Assembly: GCA_964389685.1 (NCBI GenBank)
Contig: CAYMFM010000080.1
Span: 1-18,689 of the forward strand
Direction of reading: 5' to 3'
From: G020353115 sp964389685
GTDB lineage: Bacteria; Bacteroidota; Bacteroidia; Bacteroidales; VadinHA17
Length of the DNA stretch: 18,689 bases
A program made the translations under genes and the position numbers. Shown one piece after another: positions 7,865 through 14,865 of the stretch (the first letter of the stretch is position 1; every line of letters starts with the position of its first letter). The notes beneath the pieces are model-generated. The model saw only the letters and a list, made by a program, of their open reading frames with translations, searched no databases and was not told where the DNA came from.

Positions 7865-8311
7865 TCAGGCGACTTGTGTAAAATTCTTTTGAGACACTAA
7901 ATACTTTAGGTTTAGGCTGAAAAGGACAATCATTGTAAGTTGTACTAAAGCTAACGGGATGCCCGTAACAAAGTCATAATCACCAATCCAAAGCACAATA
8001 AAAAACAGGATCCGGAATAGAGCACCGGGTAGGTAGAGATAGTATCCCCACCGCTTCATTTTCCACATTACGACGCTGCCAGCCAGGGTGAACAGGAAGG
8101 TAGGCAAGAAAAGCATGGCTGTTTGCCCCAGGTCATGCGGGATATAGATTACCATGATCTCCGCTCGCTGGAGCTGGTAAAATAATATAATCACCAGGGT
8201 AGTCAGGGAGAGTAACCCACTGCCGATAAACGAAATGATGCAGAGGATCTTAAGGAACCGGGGTTTTTCCCTGGAAGCGGAATCTGCAGGATGTTGAAGT
8301 TTCTGTTCCAT
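7865..8311 (-). CDS. Small four-helix membrane protein, unknown function
   Basis: A 148-residue protein I do not recognise. A polar N-terminal tail of about 20 residues is followed by four hydrophobic segments, roughly at 23-46, 65-85, 92-110 and 116-135. A short KMKRWGYYLY stretch between segments 2 and 3 should sit in the cytoplasm. The arrangement and length resemble the many uncharacterised DoxX/YbjO-like small membrane proteins, without a decisive motif. It starts 55 bp after the glucanase stop on the same strand and could be co-transcribed with it, though no functional tie is visible. A 120-bp spacer with a palindrome separates it from the GNAT gene. Confidence 0.7.
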   Translation of the reverse strand: MEQKLQHPADSASREKPRFLKILCIISFIGSGLLSLTTLVIILFYQLQRAEIMVIYIPHDLGQTAMLFLPTFLFTLAGSVVMWKMKRWGYYLYLPGALFRILFFIVLWIGDYDFVTGIPLALVQLTMIVLFSLNLKYLVSQKNFTQVA

Positions 8312-8366
8312 AGCGGTAAGAATAGATTATGATGATTGTTTTCTGTAATTTATTCTGATAACTGGT

Positions 8367-10187
8367 TTATTGGACAATAAGTAAAATGGGTTTAAATTTT
8401 TTATTATCCGTTGATAAAACGTAAATACCTTTTGTGAGATCATGAATAACAAGTTGTATGGACGCACGACCGTGTATTGTTTTACTTTTCACAAGGTTTC
8501 CGGTAATGTTTTTTATATCCAGTCTTCCGGAAAATGGCTCCGGAAATTTTACCTGAATGATATCATTTGCCGGATTGGGATATATGGAGATTGAATACAA
8601 CTTTTCCATCTCTTCCGTTGTTGTTGGATCTTCACCATTTGCATCCATACCATATGCTTCAAATTCCCACAAAGAATAGCCCCATTCAGTCCCCCTGCTA
8701 ATTCCTTGCATTCTCAGGTATTGTCCTGAAACGGTACTATCCGTGGTCACTTCATCCGTTTGACCGTTACCGGCATTTACCGTTGCGATCGTTTCAAAGT
8801 CTACAAAGGCAGGATCATCACTAAGCTGGATTGTATATGCACTTCCGTAAGCCACTTCCCATTCCATGATAACTTTTGATATCTTGTATCCTGCTTGAAG
8901 ATTAATGGTAATCCACTCGTTGTCATTCCAGTCACTGGCCCACCGGGTATCCATATTCCCATCATTGGCAAGACCCGGGAGATACTCACCACCGGTATCC
9001 TGATAGGAGGATGCTTCAGCCGGTTTGTTTAGCGCAAGATTAACATTCAGTTCCCCCGGATCTGTAACCTCAACAGCTACTTCGCAACTGTCAACTGCAC
9101 CATCATTGTCCGTTACCCTTAAACGAAACAGATAGGTTCCTTCGGAAAGATTTGTTATCTCTGTAGAAGCAGCAATTGGGCTCTGAATGATGGCACTGTC
9201 CCCAATAACTTTTTTCCACTCATAAGATATGATTGTTCCATCGATATCCTCACTGGATTCCCCATGTAAGGTTGTGCTGTTGGCGGGCAATCGGATTTGC
9301 TTATCACTGCCTGCATCTGCGATAGGAGGGAAATTGTCATCACCACTTGCAGGCAATGAGATGTAATATTTCCCTAACGCTGAAAGTTCTCCTGGTTCAC
9401 TTTCAAACAGGTTTATATTTGGTCCTCCCGATCTTCCGGTAAACCATGCATACCGGAAAACCGTATCGTCTTTTTCCATCAGTTGAACTGCCTCTGCCAG
9501 GTATTTCTTTTGTTCTGCAACGGTGTGATTCTGATTATGCCAGAGGGCAAGCTCCGTTACCCAGATTGGTTTATTATATTTTTTGAATCTACTGATGTAC
9601 CATTCCAATCCATAGTCATACCAATGAACGGCGATGTAATCCACCTGGCAACCAGGACACTCTGTAAAAAAGGCATCGAGCCATTCTATCGGGTCTGAAT
9701 CATTTTCTGTACCTGGTATATCAACACAATTGCCACAGTAATTCAATGCAGGACCAACAATTTTCAAATTTTTTCTATCGGCAATTTCCTCTAATTGGGG
9801 CCATAAATCAGCTGCCTGAGCAGGAGTTAAATTTGCCTGATCTGTAAAATTAGGTTCGTTAAAACCCAGTATATATTCAGCATCATCGGGTATGTTGGCT
9901 ACAACTTCATCTACATTGAAACTGCCTCCCCATACCATGGGTATATAAACAACTCCATCAATTGGATAGGCACCACCCAGTGACTGATCGGGCTTGGATG
10001 TCCAGTTGTACCACCAGGAAATACCTTCCTTGATGGCATCCATATCCTCCGGGGAATGATAACCATAGGCGATTCCCCTTTTTGAACTTTTGTCCTGAGC
10101 AAAGCCATCAGCCATTATGAATAGAATAATTGACAGGAATAGTAACGTTCGATACATAAGAGGGTACAATTGCATTGGTTTACTCAT
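8367..10187 (-). CDS. Secreted GH128-like glucanase with PKD-like, discoidin and T9SS sorting domains
   Basis: A 606-residue modular exported enzyme. Residues about 11-31 form a signal peptide. Residues about 37-277 are a glycosyl hydrolase catalytic core of the GH128/Asl1-like type, a family of beta-1,3-glucanases. The proposed acid/base Glu is E111 in GFNEPN and the nucleophile is E212 in WVTELAL, with VDYIAVHWY between them. A PKD-like domain spans about 286-376 (PPIADAGSDKQ, YEWKK, RVTDNDG). An F5/8C discoidin-type carbohydrate-binding domain spans about 383-514 (NLALNKPAEASS, DTRWAS, WEFEAYG). The end, 530-606, is a type A T9SS sorting domain (IYPNPANDIIQVKF, KGIYVL). It should be secreted across the outer membrane, probably held at the surface, to cut laminarin-like glucan. 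The ATG at 10187 overlaps the permease stop (ATGAGTAA). M11 (10157), just before the hydrophobic core, is an alternative start. Confidence 0.88.
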   Translation of the reverse strand: MSKPMQLYPLMYRTLLFLSIILFIMADGFAQDKSSKRGIAYGYHSPEDMDAIKEGISWWYNWTSKPDQSLGGAYPIDGVVYIPMVWGGSFNVDEVVANIPDDAEYILGFNEPNFTDQANLTPAQAADLWPQLEEIADRKNLKIVGPALNYCGNCVDIPGTENDSDPIEWLDAFFTECPGCQVDYIAVHWYDYGLEWYISRFKKYNKPIWVTELALWHNQNHTVAEQKKYLAEAVQLMEKDDTVFRYAWFTGRSGGPNINLFESEPGELSALGKYYISLPASGDDNFPPIADAGSDKQIRLPANSTTLHGESSEDIDGTIISYEWKKVIGDSAIIQSPIAASTEITNLSEGTYLFRLRVTDNDGAVDSCEVAVEVTDPGELNVNLALNKPAEASSYQDTGGEYLPGLANDGNMDTRWASDWNDNEWITINLQAGYKISKVIMEWEVAYGSAYTIQLSDDPAFVDFETIATVNAGNGQTDEVTTDSTVSGQYLRMQGISRGTEWGYSLWEFEAYGMDANGEDPTTTEEMEKLYSISIYPNPANDIIQVKFPEPFSGRLDIKNITGNLVKSKTIHGRASIQLVIHDLTKGIYVLSTDNKKFKPILLIVQ

Positions 10188-12588
10188 ATCGTAATGATTC
10201 GGCTGGATTTACATTGGCGGTTTTGAATACCTGGGCAATGACCGTGACCAAGGCAATGATCAGTACGACCAGTACAGGAAGAACAAAAAACCACCACCCG
10301 ATGGATATCCTGAACGGGAAATTCTGGATCCAGCGGGACATGATGAAGAATGAGATGGCTAATCCGATGGGAACAGCGATCAGGATCTGGTTCACGAAAT
10401 ATCGAACCAGCAGAAGAATGCTTTGCGGAACCGATGCACCCAGCACCTTCCGGATACCAATCTCTTTCGTCCGCTGGGTAGTTGAATAGGAAGAGAGACC
10501 GAACAGTCCGAGACAGGCAATAATAATGGCAAGGAGTGAGAAGGATCCGAAGACCGTACCGAATTGTAACTCATCCTTATATTGCTCTTGATAATATTCA
10601 TCAAGGAAAAAGTATTCAAATGGATTCTTGCTGAAAAAGATTTCCCATTGTTCCCGGACAAATGAGATGTTTGCTTGAATGTCCGCTGTGGGAACGAACT
10701 TAATGGAATAGTAGGCTGTTACACTTTCAAAAAACCGGAAGATCAACGGATCCTGTACTTCCTTCAATCCCTGTTGATGATAATTTTTAAGAATTCCAAC
10801 GATCCGGAAGGTATCTCCCCAGAAGAATATCTGCTTATCCAGTGCTTCCCGGTAATCATCAAATCCGAGAAGCCGGATACCTTTCTCGTTAAACAGAACG
10901 GTTTCAGAATTCATGCCATATTCCGGTGAAAAATTTCTTCCCTCGAGGAGGGTCAATCCATACAGGTCGACAAAATCGAAGTCCATACCGATGATCCTGT
11001 ACTGGTTACCCTCAGTAACATCCTGGCTTAAAAGGTGTATTCCGCCGGCATTCCAGGTTGCTTTTCTCCCCGGTACAGCCGTTGAAGTGGCTACTTCTGA
11101 AATATTGGGATTCCGCAAAAGTTCCTCTTTGAATGCATTGAACGTTTCCGTATAGGTGGAGTCGGTAATGTTCGGACCCGGCAAAACAAGTACATCCTCA
11201 ATATTAACACCCAGGTCATACTGCTGCATGAAGGAGATCTGCTTATAAACCACCAGGGTTCCGGAGATCAGGATCAACGACGTAATAAACTGGAAGATAA
11301 CCAGGCTTTTGCGTAAGATAATCCCTTTGGTTTGCTTGTCAAATTTACCTTTGATAATGATTGCCGGTTTAAACGAGGAGAGGAAAAAAGCAGGATAGGT
11401 GCCGGAAAGAACAGCCCCGGTTAGGAAAATCAATACCATAATTCCCCAGAACCCAGGATCACCGGGTATGCCAAAATCCAGGGGTTTCCCGGTAATTTGA
11501 TTGAACACAGGATGAAGGAATTGCACCAGGATTATGGCTACAATGATCCCCAGGAGGTTTATCAAAATCGATTCGGAAAGAAATTGCCGGATCAACTGAA
11601 CACGGGCAGCACCGGATATTTTTCTGATCCCGACTTCTTTAGCCCGTTCGAGCGATTTTGCGGTTGACAGATTGATGTAATTGATCCAGGCGATCAACAC
11701 GAGAAAAACAGCCACAATGAGCAGAGCATAGGTCGACCGGGCATTTCCATTGACTTCCATCTCCATCATGAAATCCGAATAGAGATGAATTTTCCGGATG
11801 GGCTGAAGGTTGTAAATGGCCCAGGAATTGTATTGACGCAGTTCATCACCGACTCTCTCTTCAATGAATGCAGGAATTTTGGCTTCGAATTCCTTATAAT
11901 AGGATTGTGGACTTAGCAGGATGTAATTGAAAAAACCATCCCATTGCCATGCCGTGTTCACATCGGGTCCCTGCAGGCTGACCAATGTTTCCCAGGATAC
12001 AACGATGGTAGGATAAAGGTGAGAATTGGTGGGTGCATCCCTGAATATACCTACAATGTTTAGTTCCAGGCCGTCGTTGAAAAGGAGGCTTTTTCCAATC
12101 GGGTATTCATCGCCGAAGTATTTGGCTGCTGCAGATTCCGATAATACCGTTTCAAATGGCTTCTTAAGAATTTCTGATGGATCCCCTTTGACCAATTGGA
12201 ATGAAAAGACCTCAAAGAACGATGTATCGGCGAGATAGATCTTCTGTTCTTTAAATCTCCTTTCATTATAGGAGATGATGCCGGCTGCCGTTTGGAAGCG
12301 GGTAAAGTTTTCCACCTCTGGAAAATTCTCGTATAGCGCCTGTCCGACTGCCGAGCACCCGGCTGCCCACTGGGTGGTCAGTTCGCCTTTATTGTACCGG
12401 TCCTGCTGGATCCGGTAGATCCGGTCACCCAGCTCGTGGAAGTTGTCATAGCTCAGTTCGAACCGGACATACTGGATGATCAGGATAAAGGCGGTCATCC
12501 CGATGGCCAGTCCCAGGAGATTGATCGTGAATGGGAGCAGGTTTTTCTTAAGGTAGCGGACAGCAACCGCGAGGTAATTGAAAAACAT
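10180..12588 (-). CDS. FtsX/MacB-like ABC transporter permease
   Basis: An 802-residue permease of the Bacteroidota-type double FtsX arrangement. It has an N-terminal membrane helix (about 19-41) followed by a MacB-type periplasmic domain. Next come three or four helices containing RAKEVGIRKISGAA, then a second periplasmic domain, then a C-terminal FtsX domain with the duplicated cytoplasmic motif RTKEIGIRKVLGAS, ending NPAESLRYE. The length is normal for this group, whose members use mechanical transmission for lipoprotein, peptide or antimicrobial export rather than classical uptake. No ATP-binding subunit or adaptor protein is encoded in the window, so its partner must be elsewhere. The glucanase start overlaps its stop codon by 8 bp, implying coupling. 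A perfect palindrome lies about 140 bp upstream of the start. The family is certain; the cargo is unknown. Confidence 0.9.
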   Translation of the reverse strand: MFFNYLAVAVRYLKKNLLPFTINLLGLAIGMTAFILIIQYVRFELSYDNFHELGDRIYRIQQDRYNKGELTTQWAAGCSAVGQALYENFPEVENFTRFQTAAGIISYNERRFKEQKIYLADTSFFEVFSFQLVKGDPSEILKKPFETVLSESAAAKYFGDEYPIGKSLLFNDGLELNIVGIFRDAPTNSHLYPTIVVSWETLVSLQGPDVNTAWQWDGFFNYILLSPQSYYKEFEAKIPAFIEERVGDELRQYNSWAIYNLQPIRKIHLYSDFMMEMEVNGNARSTYALLIVAVFLVLIAWINYINLSTAKSLERAKEVGIRKISGAARVQLIRQFLSESILINLLGIIVAIILVQFLHPVFNQITGKPLDFGIPGDPGFWGIMVLIFLTGAVLSGTYPAFFLSSFKPAIIIKGKFDKQTKGIILRKSLVIFQFITSLILISGTLVVYKQISFMQQYDLGVNIEDVLVLPGPNITDSTYTETFNAFKEELLRNPNISEVATSTAVPGRKATWNAGGIHLLSQDVTEGNQYRIIGMDFDFVDLYGLTLLEGRNFSPEYGMNSETVLFNEKGIRLLGFDDYREALDKQIFFWGDTFRIVGILKNYHQQGLKEVQDPLIFRFFESVTAYYSIKFVPTADIQANISFVREQWEIFFSKNPFEYFFLDEYYQEQYKDELQFGTVFGSFSLLAIIIACLGLFGLSSYSTTQRTKEIGIRKVLGASVPQSILLLVRYFVNQILIAVPIGLAISFFIMSRWIQNFPFRISIGWWFFVLPVLVVLIIALVTVIAQVFKTANVNPAESLRYE

Positions 12589-12728
12589 GATGTGTGGAAT
12601 TATGGTATTTTCGGTTAAAGATAAGGAATAAAAAGACGATATCCATAACTACCTGTTGCACAGGAACCGGAATCAAACGAAAAATAAAACAGGGTTGTAT
12701 TTGCTTTGATTATTCGTTTTTTACCTTC

Positions 12729-12744
12729 TTAGTCGGCCGACTAA
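12729..12744. promoter_or_regulatory. Perfect 16-bp palindrome TTAGTCGGCCGACTAA
   Basis: A GC-centred perfect palindrome, about 140 bp upstream of the permease start and 16 bp from the first tRNA-end repeat. On both strands the T run is on the 5' side rather than the 3' side, so it is not an intrinsic terminator. Symmetry, size and the TTAGTC half-site resemble operators of TetR-type dimers, which often control permease genes. No such regulator is encoded in the window. Confidence 0.4.
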
Positions 12745-12760
12745 AAAATTGGAACTGATA

Positions 12761-12819
12761 GTAGCTCCACCAGGATTGCTCATCGCTTCGCTCTTCGCGG
12801 ACCTGAAGCTCCGCGTAAC
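12761..12819 (-). repeat. Distal 59-bp repeat copy: tRNA-Arg 3' end plus conserved hairpin block
   Basis: Read on the minus strand, this contains a 42-bp block (GTTACGCGGA, 8-nt loop, TCCGCG, then GAGCGAAGCGATGAGC) followed by 17 bp copying the 3' end of the neighbouring tRNA-Arg with one mismatch. It matches the proximal copy at 54 of 59 positions. Four of the five differences lie in the loop of the CGCGGA/TCCGCG hairpin. Confidence 0.85.
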
Positions 12820-12820
12820 A

Positions 12821-12947
12821 TAATCAAAAAGCCTTTCATCCGCCAGGCGGATGATGAGTTCTTTTTCCCTTACAGGCTTTTGAAGCAAGCTTCAAGCCTG
12901 CAATTGAAAAAAGCCCTCATCCCTTCGGGATAAAGGCTTTTTGGTTA
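12821..12947. repeat. Cloverleaf-like palindromic cassette B (distal unit)
   Basis: The outer stem 12821-12836 pairs with 12932-12947 over 16 bp with one G-T. Arm 1 is CATCCGC-CAG-GCGGATG (12837-12853). Arm 2 is a CTTTTT/AAAAAG stem (12861-12866 with 12908-12913), topped by a hairpin 12873-12885 with 12890-12900 that carries a 2-nt TT bulge. Arm 3 is ATCCC-TTC-GGGAT (12919-12931). Arms 1 and 3 abut the outer stem without gaps. On the minus strand arm 3 plus GGGCTTTTTT is a credible intrinsic terminator. No ORF is present. Confidence 0.75.
12907..12937 (-). terminator. Intrinsic terminator within cassette B
   Basis: On the minus strand, GCC, internal loop, ATCCC-GAA-GGGAT, internal loop, GGC, then six T. 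The stem is GC-rich with a short loop and U tract. It would stop transcripts coming from the tRNA-Arg side before they reach the permease gene. Confidence 0.5.
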
Positions 12948-13006
12948 GTAGCTCCACCAGGACTGCTCATCGCTTCGCTCTTCGCGGACCTATTGTTCCG
13001 CGTAAC
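12948..13006 (-). repeat. Proximal 59-bp repeat copy: tRNA-Arg 3' end plus conserved hairpin block
   Basis: Same layout as the copy 187 bp away. Its 17-bp AGTCCTGGTGGAGCTAC (minus strand) is identical to the T-loop, T-stem, acceptor 3' strand, discriminator and following C of the genuine tRNA at 13130-13146. The conserved hairpin CGCGGA/TCCGCG keeps its stem while its 8-nt loop differs from the distal copy. Confidence 0.85.
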
Positions 13007-13007
13007 G

Positions 13008-13129
13008 AAAAGAAAATGCCTGAACTCACTTCGTTCGTACCGTTCTTTTTTCACTCAACAGACTCTCAAGCCAGCTTGAGTCTGTTGAATTAAAAAAGCC
13101 CGTCACCGGAGTGGCAGGCATTTTCTTTT
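13008..13129. repeat. Cloverleaf-like palindromic cassette A (proximal unit)
   Basis: The outer stem 13008-13022 pairs perfectly with 13115-13129 (15 bp). Arm 1 is weak (GAAC/GTTC near 13022-13036). Arm 2 is a CTTTTTT/AAAAAAG stem (13045-13051 with 13092-13098) topped by a 14-bp hairpin 13055-13070 with 13075-13088, with a 2-nt bulge in the 5' strand. Arm 3 is TCAC-CGGA-GTGG (13103-13114), abutting the outer stem. Order and sizes match cassette B while the stem sequences differ. It starts directly at the tRNA 3' end plus one base. Confidence 0.75.
13092..13115 (-). terminator. Probable terminator of tRNA-Arg
   Basis: On the minus strand, downstream of the tRNA, GCCAC-TCCG-GTG with GGGC and then six T forms a small hairpin with a U tract about 15 nt past the tRNA end. 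It has a 3-nt bulge on the 3' side, so it is weaker than the one in cassette B. Confidence 0.4.
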
Positions 13130-13130
13130 G

Positions 13131-13202
13131 TAGCTCCACCAGGACTCGAACCTGGATCTACGGTTTAGGAAACCGCTATTCTATCCCTTGAACTATGGAG
13201 CC
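13131..13202 (-). tRNA. tRNA-Arg (anticodon CCU, reads AGG)
   Basis: A 72-nt cloverleaf. The acceptor GGCTCCA/TGGAGCT pairs with one G-U. The D stem is GTTC/GAAT, the anticodon stem GCGGT/ACCGT with loop TTCCTAA (anticodon CCT), and the T arm CCAGG-TTCGAGT-CCTGG. The discriminator base is A, and CCA is not encoded (C-A-A follows). A full promoter lies upstream. Its last 16 bases plus the next base recur twice downstream in the repeat units, as expected if this gene was their template or target. Confidence 0.95.
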
Positions 13203-13217
13203 TTTTTTTCCGAGCCC

Positions 13218-13248
13218 CAAAGATAGCGGATTTTGAATAGATGGCAAA
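13218..13248 (-). promoter_or_regulatory. Promoter of tRNA-Arg (TTTG-N19-TATCTTTG)
   Basis: On the minus strand TTTG (13248-13245), 19 bp, then TATCTTTG (13225-13218), an exact match to the Bacteroidota consensus. It puts the transcription start roughly 7-10 nt before the mature tRNA 5' end. Confidence 0.7.
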
Positions 13249-13262
13249 AACCAAATAATTCC

Positions 13263-13270
13263 TATTTTTG
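13263..13270 (+). promoter_or_regulatory. -7 element TATTTTTG upstream of cvpA
   Basis: TATTTTTG fits TAnnTTTG and lies 20 bp before the cvpA ATG. The nearest upstream TTTG (13232-13235) is 27 bp away, too far for the usual spacing, so only the -7 box is supported. Confidence 0.4.
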
Positions 13271-13290
13271 TCACTGTATTCGAACAAATC

Positions 13291-13824
13291 ATGAACTACA
13301 TCGACCTGATCCTGCTGATCTTTCTTCTCTGGAGTGCTTACCGTGGTTTCAGAAACGGTCTGATCATTGAAGTGGCCTCCCTTGCTGCGCTAATACTCGG
13401 TATATTCGGAGCCATCAAGTTCTCATACATGACATCCGATTTCCTGGTGGAAAAATTTAACATGACCACACAGTACCTTCCACTGATCTCCTTTGCCATC
13501 ACGTTCGTGATCATTGTTGTTCTGGTACACCTGCTGGCAAAAGCACTCGACAAGCTGGTGAAAGCCGTTGCGTTGGGATTTGTTAACCGCCTTCTTGGTG
13601 TACTGTTTGGTGTAATCAAAACCGCCTTCATCCTGAGCATCATCCTGGTGATCCTGAATACCATCGACCGGAAAACACATTTTCTTCCGGAGGATAAGAT
13701 TGAGGAATCGTTCCTTTACAAACCCATTTCCGCTTTTGCCCCTATGATCTTCCATGACCTGGATTTTGAAAGTATCAGAGGTTTCAGGGAGAGAAAGGAA
13801 AGGGAGGATGAAGTCTTGATCTGA
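13291..13824 (+). CDS. cvpA: CvpA family membrane protein
   Basis: A 177-residue protein of the CvpA/colicin V production family. The opening MNYIDLILLIFLLWSAYRGF, with the Arg-Gly-Phe and following NGLIIEVASLAAL, is the family hallmark. Four hydrophobic segments lie at about 4-22, 25-46, 66-88 and 103-123, and a charged tail RGFRERKERED ends the chain. Homologues are inner-membrane proteins linked to purine and colicin V phenotypes and envelope homeostasis, without a defined activity. The stop TGA shares one base with the ATG of the next gene (TGATG), so the two are translationally coupled. A -7 box lies 20 bp upstream of the start. The length is normal for Bacteroidota members. Confidence 0.88.
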   Translation: MNYIDLILLIFLLWSAYRGFRNGLIIEVASLAALILGIFGAIKFSYMTSDFLVEKFNMTTQYLPLISFAITFVIIVVLVHLLAKALDKLVKAVALGFVNRLLGVLFGVIKTAFILSIILVILNTIDRKTHFLPEDKIEESFLYKPISAFAPMIFHDLDFESIRGFRERKEREDEVLI

Positions 13825-14828
13825 TGACTATGGATAACCTTCCCAACATCATAACCTGTCCGAACTGCGGTCACCGGCATTCAGGAAATTATTGCCCCAA
13901 TTGCGGGCAATCGACTAAAGAATTGAACAGACCGTTCGGTGAGATGTTCAAGGATCTGATGGATACGCTATTTGAATTTGATACCCGCTTTGTAAAAAGC
14001 ATTAAACCCCTGCTCCTTAAACCCGGGTTTCTCACATTAGAATATGTAGCGGGCCGCAGAGCAACCTATTATCCTCCATTTAAGCTGTTTATTTTTATCA
14101 GCATCTTCCTTTTTGCCCTGTTGGAGATCTCCAGCAACGACATGATCTCTGCAGGAATCCTGAACGTGAATGCAACCGACAGCGATTCATCCCGGGTTGA
14201 TTCCCTGAGTTATGTAAGCATCATCCCGGATTCATCAGCTGTTCCTGCGGTCATTGATACGGTTGTGATCCAGGTCTTTGGTGACACCGTGTATTACAAA
14301 TATGTTATGGAAGGCGATTCGAGCGATACAAGGGAGGAGGTAATTCAATCCCTGAAAGCGGTTAGCGATAGTATTCCACCGGAAAAATGGTTGCGAAAAA
14401 GATTGGTAAATGGCATGGCAACCCTGTTTGAAAATCCTGAATATTCATGGAACATGTTCCTGAAACGGGTGTCCCAATCGCTCTTTCTATTGTTGCCACT
14501 GTTCGCGTTGATTCTCAAGCTCTTCTATGCCCGGTCAAAACGCTATTATATACAACATTTTGTCTTCTCGATCTATTTTCACTGTTTTGCTTTTCTTGTT
14601 ATCCTGCTGGTAGTCCTTGTGTCGATCTTTTTTGATGGGATTGTGCAAAAAGTGGTGGGATTTTTAATCCTTCTTATTCCCATCTATCTTGTTGTCGGGA
14701 TGAAACGGTTTTACCGGCAATCCATCATCAAGACATTTGTCAAATTCATGCTGCTTTCCGGCGTCTATACCGTTATCTTGCTATTTGGCATGTTTGGGAT
14801 TATTGTCCTTACCCTGGTCCTCATATAA
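13824..14828 (+). CDS. DUF3667 zinc-ribbon membrane protein
   Basis: A 334-residue protein of the DUF3667 family, common in Bacteroidota and of unknown function. The N-terminus has a four-Cys zinc ribbon, CPNCG at 12-16 and CPNCGQ at 24-29. After it comes the conserved run TLFEFDTRFVKSIKPLLLKP and YVAGRRATYYPPFKLF. One membrane helix follows (about 82-102). A Ser/Asp-rich soluble segment of about 100 residues comes next, then four hydrophobic segments to the end. The start overlaps cvpA by one base; M3 (13830) is a possible alternative. tyrS follows 37 bp later but has its own -7 box. The Cys pairs suggest metal binding on the cytoplasmic side; beyond that no role can be assigned. Confidence 0.85.
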   Translation: MTMDNLPNIITCPNCGHRHSGNYCPNCGQSTKELNRPFGEMFKDLMDTLFEFDTRFVKSIKPLLLKPGFLTLEYVAGRRATYYPPFKLFIFISIFLFALLEISSNDMISAGILNVNATDSDSSRVDSLSYVSIIPDSSAVPAVIDTVVIQVFGDTVYYKYVMEGDSSDTREEVIQSLKAVSDSIPPEKWLRKRLVNGMATLFENPEYSWNMFLKRVSQSLFLLLPLFALILKLFYARSKRYYIQHFVFSIYFHCFAFLVILLVVLVSIFFDGIVQKVVGFLILLIPIYLVVGMKRFYRQSIIKTFVKFMLLSGVYTVILLFGMFGIIVLTLVLI

Positions 14829-14838
14829 TTCTATATAT

Positions 14839-14846
14839 TATCTTTG
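14839..14846 (+). promoter_or_regulatory. -7 element TATCTTTG upstream of tyrS
   Basis: An exact TAnnTTTG box 19 bp before the tyrS ATG, in the 37-bp gap after the DUF3667 gene. No TTTG stands at the matching -33 distance. It supports the ATG at 14866 rather than the longer frame beginning at 14737, because transcription would begin after the latter. Confidence 0.45.
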
Positions 14847-14865
14847 CGTGAAACATTTGAGAAAT

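Noticed and set aside
12600..12620. Promoter of the permease gene
   Set aside because: TATCTTTA is one base off the -7 consensus, and no TTTG lies at the proper distance upstream, so it is not listed.
12761..13006. Degenerate tRNA genes
   Set aside because: Only the final 17 bases match the tRNA. No D arm or anticodon arm can be folded upstream, where a different conserved block stands instead.
12820..13129. Integron attC sites (structured palindromes with bulges)
   Set aside because: The expected core sites RYYYAAC and GTTRRRY are not present, and there is no cassette ORF or integron integrase.
12761..13146. CRISPR-like array
   Set aside because: Only two full repeats of 59 bp exist. The intervening segments are palindromic cassettes of about 125 bp, not unique spacers, and there are no cas genes.
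14737..14865. N-terminal extension of TyrRS
   Set aside because: It overlaps the DUF3667 coding region out of frame, has no family similarity, and lies upstream of a good -7 box.
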